From an uncultured Clostridia bacterium (GTDB taxonomy: Bacteria > Bacillota > Clostridia > TANB77 > CAG-508), in NCBI GenBank assembly GCA_947625075.1, contig CANQMY010000009.1:1-18792 (forward strand): a DNA stretch of 18,792 nt, written 5' to 3'. The stretch's first letter is position 1. The number at the start of each line of letters is the position of its first letter. The position numbers were made by a program, and so were the translations under genes. Of the stretch, positions 14,256-18,792 are shown piece after piece. The notes beneath the pieces are model-generated. The model was not told where the DNA came from. It ran no database searches and worked only from the letters and a program-made list of their open reading frames with translations.

Positions 14256-14990
14256 ATGTACATAAATGATATACATATATTATATTATTTTTTTATTGGA
14301 TTATTAGGTTTAGCAGTAGGACAAGTTGTTAATTGGGCAAATATAAGATTGGAAAACCATGAAAAAGTATTTGGAAAAGAGTTTTTTAGTACATATCTAC
14401 CACATATGAAAGTAAATTTTTCTTTAATTTTTTCAATAGCTATACTCTATATATTTATATTATATTTCTTTGGTTTTCAAATAAAACTTATAGAATTTTT
14501 AATATTAACACCATTAATAATTTCAGCTTTAATAATTGATTATAGAAAACAAATTATTCCAAATAGGCTTACTTTAACTATATTTGAAGTTGGAATTATA
14601 TTTACATTTATAGCTGGAATGTCAGATATAAATGTATTTTGGGATAGACTTCTTGGATTAATTGCGGGTGGAGGAATATTTTTAATAATTACATTAATAG
14701 GAGGACTTATTGCTGGCAAAGAAGCGATGGGATTTGGAGATGTAAAACTAATGGGAGCATTAGGGCTCATATTTGGTTTAACATCTACAATAATGATTTC
14801 AGTAATATCATTCTTATTAGGAGCAATAATTAGTGTATTTTTACTTGCAACTAAAAAGAAAAAGTCAAATGAATATATACCATTTGGACCTTTTATTGTA
14901 ATTGCGACATTTTTAGTTATGTTTGTACCACATAATTTAATGCTATTTATTTTATTAAAAATATTTACACTTGGAACCTTCAAAATCTAA
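14256..14990 (+). CDS. A24 family prepilin peptidase-like membrane protease
   Basis: A polytopic aspartic protease of the type IV prepilin peptidase family, which trims leader peptides of pilin-like proteins at the cytoplasmic face. Among 244 residues, mostly hydrophobic, both catalytic aspartates are in place: D95 in IIDYRKQIIPNRLT and D162 in MGFGDVKLMGALG (GFGD motif). The N-terminal region keeps the GLAVGQVVNWANIRLE stretch that matches the GSFLNVVIYRL of PilD-type enzymes. The four-cysteine segment and clear methyltransferase part are missing, so it may cleave without methylating. No pilin or secretion ATPase lies in the window. The ATG follows GGAGG (AGTAGGAGGTTAAAT). Confidence 0.9.
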   Translation: MYINDIHILYYFFIGLLGLAVGQVVNWANIRLENHEKVFGKEFFSTYLPHMKVNFSLIFSIAILYIFILYFFGFQIKLIEFLILTPLIISALIIDYRKQIIPNRLTLTIFEVGIIFTFIAGMSDINVFWDRLLGLIAGGGIFLIITLIGGLIAGKEAMGFGDVKLMGALGLIFGLTSTIMISVISFLLGAIISVFLLATKKKKSNEYIPFGPFIVIATFLVMFVPHNLMLFILLKIFTLGTFKI

Positions 14991-15008
14991 ATTTATAGAG
15001 GAGATTTT

Positions 15009-16070
15009 ATGAATTGTAAGATTAAATGTCTAAGAGAAAAAATGAAAGAATTAGATCTTGACGGAATGATAATAACTAATGAAATAAATATAAATTATAT
15101 AATTGGAACAAAAGCAGAAGGAATAATTGCTATAACAGATAAAGATAATATATTTATGACAGATACTAGATATATTGAAGATGTAAATAGTGTAATTACA
15201 ATTGAAGATGAAATAAATATAATTGATATTTCAAATCTTTCAGAAAGCGATTATTTAACATTTTTCTCAAATTGTAATAAAGTAGGTATAGAAGAAAATA
15301 ATATTTCTTATGCAAAATATTTAAAATATATAAGGTTATTTAGAATAAAAGAAGCGGTAGAAACAAATAATTTAATTGAAAAGCAAAGAATGATAAAAGA
15401 TGATAATGAGATTAATAATATAAGACAAGCTTGCAAAATAACAGATAATTGCTTTAATCATTTATTAAATTATATAAAAATTGGAATGACAGAAAAACAG
15501 ATAGCTTTAGAAATTTATAAATTTTTTATAGAAAACGGTGCAGAAACTACAGCTTTTGAAACTATAGTTGCAAGTGGAGAAAACTCTTCAAAACCACATG
15601 CATTTCCAACAGACAGAAAAATTAAATATGGTGATAATATAGTAATAGATTTTGGTGCAAAATATAAAAGTTATTGTAGTGATATGACAAGAACTATATT
15701 TGTTGGAAATGTAACAGATGAAATAAAAGAATTGTATAATTTTATTTTATCATGTCAAATAAGGACAACTAATAAAATTAAACATGACATGGATGGAAAA
15801 GAAATCACGGAAAGTCTAGAAAAAGAATTTAATTGTAGAAATTATGGTTTAATACATGCATTAGGTCATGGAGTTGGATTAGATGTACATGAAATGCCAT
15901 ATTTAAGCTATAGAAGTAGTTACATATTAAAAGAGAATATGATTGTAACAAATGAACCTGGTATTTATATTCCAGGAAAACTAGGTATAAGAATAGAAGA
16001 TACGATTCTTGTAAATAGAATGAAATCAGAAGTTTTAACAACATCAAATAAAGAGATAATAGTAATTTAA
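15009..16070 (+). CDS. M24 family Xaa-Pro aminopeptidase (PepP/YqhT-like)
   Basis: A cytosolic metallopeptidase that releases the first residue from peptides with proline second. The 353 residues comprise a creatinase-type N-terminal domain (about 1-120) and the pita-bread catalytic domain (about 130-353). All five metal ligands are visible: D214 (VIDFGAKY), D225 (SDMTRT), H287 (GHGVGLDVHE), E316 (TNEPGIYIPG) and E330 (RIEDT). Length matches the 350-360 residues of YqhT-type enzymes. The ATG at 15009 follows AGAGGAG. Many clostridial relatives have efp just downstream; here the operon ends instead with a terminator. It is the third gene after the consensus promoter at 13704. Confidence 0.94.
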   Translation: MNCKIKCLREKMKELDLDGMIITNEININYIIGTKAEGIIAITDKDNIFMTDTRYIEDVNSVITIEDEINIIDISNLSESDYLTFFSNCNKVGIEENNISYAKYLKYIRLFRIKEAVETNNLIEKQRMIKDDNEINNIRQACKITDNCFNHLLNYIKIGMTEKQIALEIYKFFIENGAETTAFETIVASGENSSKPHAFPTDRKIKYGDNIVIDFGAKYKSYCSDMTRTIFVGNVTDEIKELYNFILSCQIRTTNKIKHDMDGKEITESLEKEFNCRNYGLIHALGHGVGLDVHEMPYLSYRSSYILKENMIVTNEPGIYIPGKLGIRIEDTILVNRMKSEVLTTSNKEIIVI

Positions 16071-16150
16071 ATTATTATTAAGAAATTATTTAAATATTGA
16101 AATTGTAATTAATATTTAACGATAATGTAATATATTTTAAAATATAACTT

Positions 16151-16186
16151 AGAGCTCAAATATACTAATAGTTTGAGCTCTTTTTA
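16151..16186 (+). terminator. Rho-independent terminator after the M24 peptidase gene
   Basis: AGAGCTCAAA (16151-16160) pairs with TTTGAGCTCT (16172-16181) around an 11-base loop, followed by TTTTT. It ends the yqeG operon. The 80 bases between the stop codon and the hairpin show nothing else. Confidence 0.9.
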
Positions 16187-16241
16187 TTTACTTTATTTTA
16201 CAAAAATCCCCTTATTTTCCTTGTTTTTTTCAAAATAATAC

Positions 16242-16270
16242 TTGAAAATCTTTTTTATTATTGATATTAT
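16242..16270 (+). promoter_or_regulatory. Promoter of the ftsEX operon
   Basis: TTGAAA (16242-16247), a 17-base spacer and TATTAT (16265-16270) preceded by TGA. An overlapping TATAAT at 16268-16273 would need a 20-base spacer. It is about 38 bases before the ftsE start. Confidence 0.65.
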
Positions 16271-16307
16271 AATTTTGATATATTATTAAATCAAGAGGAA
16301 AACAAGG

Positions 16308-16991
16308 ATGATAGAATTTAGAAATGTAAGCAAATCATATACATCAGGATTAGAGGCAGTACATGATGCAAGCTTTAGTATAGAAAAAGGAGAATTTGCT
16401 TTTTTAGTTGGAAGTTCAGGATCTGGAAAATCAACATTAATAAAACTAATATTAAAAGAAGAGGAGCCAACTTCGGGAAACATAATTATAAATGGAAAAG
16501 ATACAACATTTTTAAAACCAAGTAGAATTCCATATCTAAGAAGAAGTATGGGAATAGTTTTTCAAGACTTTAGACTACTTCCAGATAAAACTGTATACGA
16601 TAATGTAGCTTTTGCAATGCATGTTGTTAGGGCAACTCCAAAACATATAAGAAGACAAGTTCCACTTGTACTCTCTCAAGTAGGATTAGCAGAAAAAGCA
16701 AAAGTATATCCTAATGAATTATCTGGAGGAGAACAGCAGAGAGTTGCATTAGCAAGAGCAATAGTAAATAATCCATCTATGCTTATTGCAGATGAACCTA
16801 CAGGAAATTTAGATCCTAATACTGCTTGGGATATTATGGAACTTTTAAATGAAATTAATTTGAGAGGAACAACTGTAGTAGTTGCTACACATGCAAAAGA
16901 TATAGTTGATAAAATGAATAAAAGAGTTATTCGTATAGACCAAGGTAATATTGTACGTGATGAAAAAGGTGGGTATGACGGTGAAATATAA
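16308..16991 (+). CDS. ftsE: FtsE, cell-division ABC transporter ATPase
   Basis: The ATPase half of FtsEX, which does not transport a known substrate but transmits ATP hydrolysis to peptidoglycan hydrolases during division or elongation. In 227 residues the full ABC set is present: Walker A GSSGSGKS (35-42), Q-loop Q86 in VFQDFRLLP, signature LSGGEQQ (138-144), Walker B MLIADEP with D162 and E163, D-loop and the H-loop in VVATHAKD. FQDFRLLPDKTVYDNVAFAM is typical of FtsE. The ATG at 16308 has AAGAGG nine bases upstream. Its end overlaps the start of ftsX by 11 bases, which suggests coupled synthesis of the two subunits. Confidence 0.97.
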   Translation: MIEFRNVSKSYTSGLEAVHDASFSIEKGEFAFLVGSSGSGKSTLIKLILKEEEPTSGNIIINGKDTTFLKPSRIPYLRRSMGIVFQDFRLLPDKTVYDNVAFAMHVVRATPKHIRRQVPLVLSQVGLAEKAKVYPNELSGGEQQRVALARAIVNNPSMLIADEPTGNLDPNTAWDIMELLNEINLRGTTVVVATHAKDIVDKMNKRVIRIDQGNIVRDEKGGYDGEI

Positions 16992-17880
16992 TAGTTTTGG
17001 ATATTTAATAGGAGAAGGATTTAGAAGTGTTGCTAAGCAAAAGAAAATGACTAGTGCTTCTATAATTATAATGTGTGCAACAATGTTTATATTTGGAGCA
17101 TTTTATCTTATAGGTGAAAATATCAACTTTATAATGAAACAAGTTGAAAGTCAGCAAGGAATGAGAGTAGTTATTAAAGAAGATGCAACAGAAGATGAAA
17201 TATCAAATATGGAAAATAAAATTAGACAAATAAATGGAGTAAATCAAATAACATTTTACTCAAAGGAAGATGCTTTAGCTTCAGTAAAAGAACAGTTAGG
17301 TGATCAAAAAGATATAATAGCTGGATATGATGTAGACAATCCATTTCCTGATTCGTACTTTGTTACACTAACAGATCTTAATTTAAATAATGAAGTACAA
17401 GAACAAATAAAGAAATTAGATGGAGTTGAAGAAATAACTGCAAGTAATGATACAATATCATCTTTAGCAACTATAGCACAAGGAATTCAGATGGCAACAT
17501 TAGGTTTACTGAAAATATTAATAATTATTTCAATATTTATCATTTCATATACAATTAAGCTTACAGTATATGCTAGAAGAAGAGAAATTTCTATAATGAA
17601 ATATGTAGGTGCAACAAATGGATTTATTAGAGGTCCTTTTATTGTAGAAGGTATAATTATTGGTGTGGTATCAGCTATAATTACCTTAGCTATAGTAGGA
17701 TTAGCTTATAATTCGGTAGTAACATCTATTCTTTCATCATCAGTTATACAAATGATGAATATTACTTTATATAATTTTTCAGATATTTTTGTAAAATTAT
17801 TAATGGTATATTTAATACTTGGTACAGGAATAGGAATTGTTGGTAGTATAATTTCTATGAGAAAATATTTAAAGGTTTAA
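16981..17880 (+). CDS. ftsX: FtsX, cell-division ABC transporter permease
   Basis: The membrane half of FtsEX. About 299 residues: a cytoplasmic N-terminus, TM1 (about 26-46, SASIIIMCATMFIFGAFYLI), an extracytoplasmic loop of about 120 residues that in relatives contacts the hydrolase or activator, then three more membrane segments. The conserved KLTVYARRREISIMKYVGATNGFIRGPF block precedes TM3. The start is probably the GTG at 16981 (KYNSFGYLIGEGFRS), with AGGTGGG seven bases upstream. An ATG at 16975 in the same frame is also possible but too close to that site. It overlaps the ftsE end, and the coiled-coil M23 gene follows after 14 bases. Confidence 0.95.
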   Translation: MKYNSFGYLIGEGFRSVAKQKKMTSASIIIMCATMFIFGAFYLIGENINFIMKQVESQQGMRVVIKEDATEDEISNMENKIRQINGVNQITFYSKEDALASVKEQLGDQKDIIAGYDVDNPFPDSYFVTLTDLNLNNEVQEQIKKLDGVEEITASNDTISSLATIAQGIQMATLGLLKILIIISIFIISYTIKLTVYARRREISIMKYVGATNGFIRGPFIVEGIIIGVVSAIITLAIVGLAYNSVVTSILSSSVIQMMNITLYNFSDIFVKLLMVYLILGTGIGIVGSIISMRKYLKV

Positions 17881-17894
17881 TTGGGAGGATACAG

Positions 17895-18792
17895 ATGAAA
17901 AGAAAGATTATATCAATATTTGTTATACTTTTAATTTCATGTACATATTTTGTTAATACATCTTTAGCAGTAAGTCAGTCAGATATTGAAAGATGGAGAA
18001 GAGAACAAGAACAAGCAGAAAATGAAAAAAATGAAATTTCCCAGCAAAGAGAAAATGAAAAAAGTGATTTAGAAAAAATTAATGATGAATTAAATACAGT
18101 AAATAATGAAATAATGGAATTAGAGGGAAAGCTTAGTCAATTAAATACTTCTATTTCGCAAAAAGAAAAAGAAATTGAAGAAAAGCAGGAAGAAATAAAA
18201 GAAAAAGAAGAATTACTAAAAACTAGATTGGTTGCAATGTATAAAAATGGAGGACTTAGTTATTTAGATGTTCTTCTTGGTGCATCAAATTATATGGATA
18301 TGTTAGCTTCAATTGATGCACTAGAAAGAATAGCAGATGCTGATAATAAATTAATAAATAAAATAAAACAAGAAAAATTAGATTTAGAAAAAATAAAAGC
18401 AGAATTAGAGGAAGAAAGATCAGAAGTTGATGCATTAAAGGCAAAAAAGAAAGCAAAAAATGTTGAATTAACAACTCTTCAAGATCAAAAAGAAGCTAAA
18501 ATATCATCATTAACAGAGCAAGAAAAAGAAAAAGAAAGAAAGATTCTAGAGTATCAGGCAGCAATTAGGCAGGGTGAAGCAGAAATTCAAGCAGAAATAG
18601 AAAGAAATAAAAATAAAAATAATGGACAAAGTAATGTTGTAGGACAAGTCGATAATTCTAATGGTTCATTGGGATGGCCTTTACCAAGCAATTATGCAAG
18701 ATATTCTTATATAACTTCTTACTTTGGACCAAGAAGACAGCCAACAGCTGGAGCATCAACTAATCATGGAGCAATAGATATAGGGGTATCAT
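17895..18792 (+). CDS. EnvC/PcsB/CwlO-like coiled-coil protein with M23 domain, cut by window end
   Basis: The open frame runs off the window, with 299 residues visible. An ATG at 17895 follows GGGAGG by six bases. Residues 1-27 are a Sec signal peptide (MKRKIISIFVILLIS...SLA). Residues about 30-250 form a long, charged coiled coil with an inner stretch (MYKNGGLSYLDVLLGASNYM) typical of CwlO/PcsB/EnvC-type division proteins. The start of an M23 (LytM) metallopeptidase domain follows: SYFGPR (275-280), then NHGAIDIG with H291 and D295 in the position of zinc ligands. Whether the second HxH is kept, and so whether this is an enzyme or an EnvC-like activator, lies beyond the window. Position right after ftsEX indicates that it is the partner driven by that complex. 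Confidence 0.92.
   Translation, partial: MKRKIISIFVILLISCTYFVNTSLAVSQSDIERWRREQEQAENEKNEISQQRENEKSDLEKINDELNTVNNEIMELEGKLSQLNTSISQKEKEIEEKQEEIKEKEELLKTRLVAMYKNGGLSYLDVLLGASNYMDMLASIDALERIADADNKLINKIKQEKLDLEKIKAELEEERSEVDALKAKKKAKNVELTTLQDQKEAKISSLTEQEKEKERKILEYQAAIRQGEAEIQAEIERNKNKNNGQSNVVGQVDNSNGSLGWPLPSNYARYSYITSYFGPRRQPTAGASTNHGAIDIGVS

Noticed and set aside
14540..14983. 147-codon open frame on the minus strand under the prepilin peptidase gene
   Set aside because: It is antisense to a clear family member, with no ribosome site or recognisable motif; the composition is a mirror of hydrophobic codons.
1..18792. CRISPR array, toxin-antitoxin, phage or defence system
   Set aside because: No regularly spaced repeats, integrase, or defence-type genes are visible; apart from the RAYT region the genes are core housekeeping functions.

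Overview
The window looks like a chromosomal segment of a very A+T-rich Firmicute, most likely an uncultured or gut Clostridia lineage. G+C is about a quarter by eye. TGA is used as a stop and TGG as Trp, so the code is standard. Shine-Dalgarno sites of the AGGAG type precede most genes, promoters are of the sigma-A type, and the gene set (GH3 NagZ, UPF0182, YqeG, FtsEX plus a CwlO/PcsB-like protein) is typical of Gram-positives. This placement is inference; there is no rRNA or other marker to fix a genus.

Layout. 1-1312: the tail of a SipW-type signal peptidase (reading frame apparently disturbed at the window edge) followed by a DUF5305 membrane protein, closed by a strong hairpin terminator at 1335-1378. 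1386-4413: a cell-wall operon of nagZ, a polysaccharide deacetylase and murI (glutamate racemase). murI is broken by a single-base frameshift near 4227-4231. 3561-5672: three copies of a 27-bp palindrome-ended repeat (core GGGACGGAG, ends TGTCAA/TTGACA). They sit around murI, a REP-associated Y1 transposase (RAYT, minus strand) and a tRNA-Thr(CGT) with its own promoter and terminator. The 216 bases 5421-5636 show no gene that I can support.

5667-13204: a housekeeping run with short gaps: ftsY (SRP receptor), a UPF0182 giant membrane protein, pgsA (phosphatidylglycerophosphate synthase), ligA (NAD-dependent DNA ligase) and two unrecognised genes. A DUF4116 repeat protein follows at 13275. 13704-16070: a perfect-consensus promoter drives yqeG, a type-IV prepilin peptidase without its cysteine domain, and an M24 Xaa-Pro peptidase, ended by a terminator at 16151-16186. 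16242-end: a promoter followed by ftsE, ftsX and the start of a coiled-coil M23 protein. This is the known divisome module in which the FtsEX ABC complex controls a peptidoglycan hydrolase or activator.

I do not see a clearly new multi-gene system. The part most worth a second look is the RAYT/repeat cluster. The repeats supply the first ATG, and possibly the stop codon, of a frameshifted murI. A repeat-edge TTGACA stands exactly 17 bases from a -10-like box upstream of ftsY, and inverted repeats bracket the transposase together with a tRNA gene.
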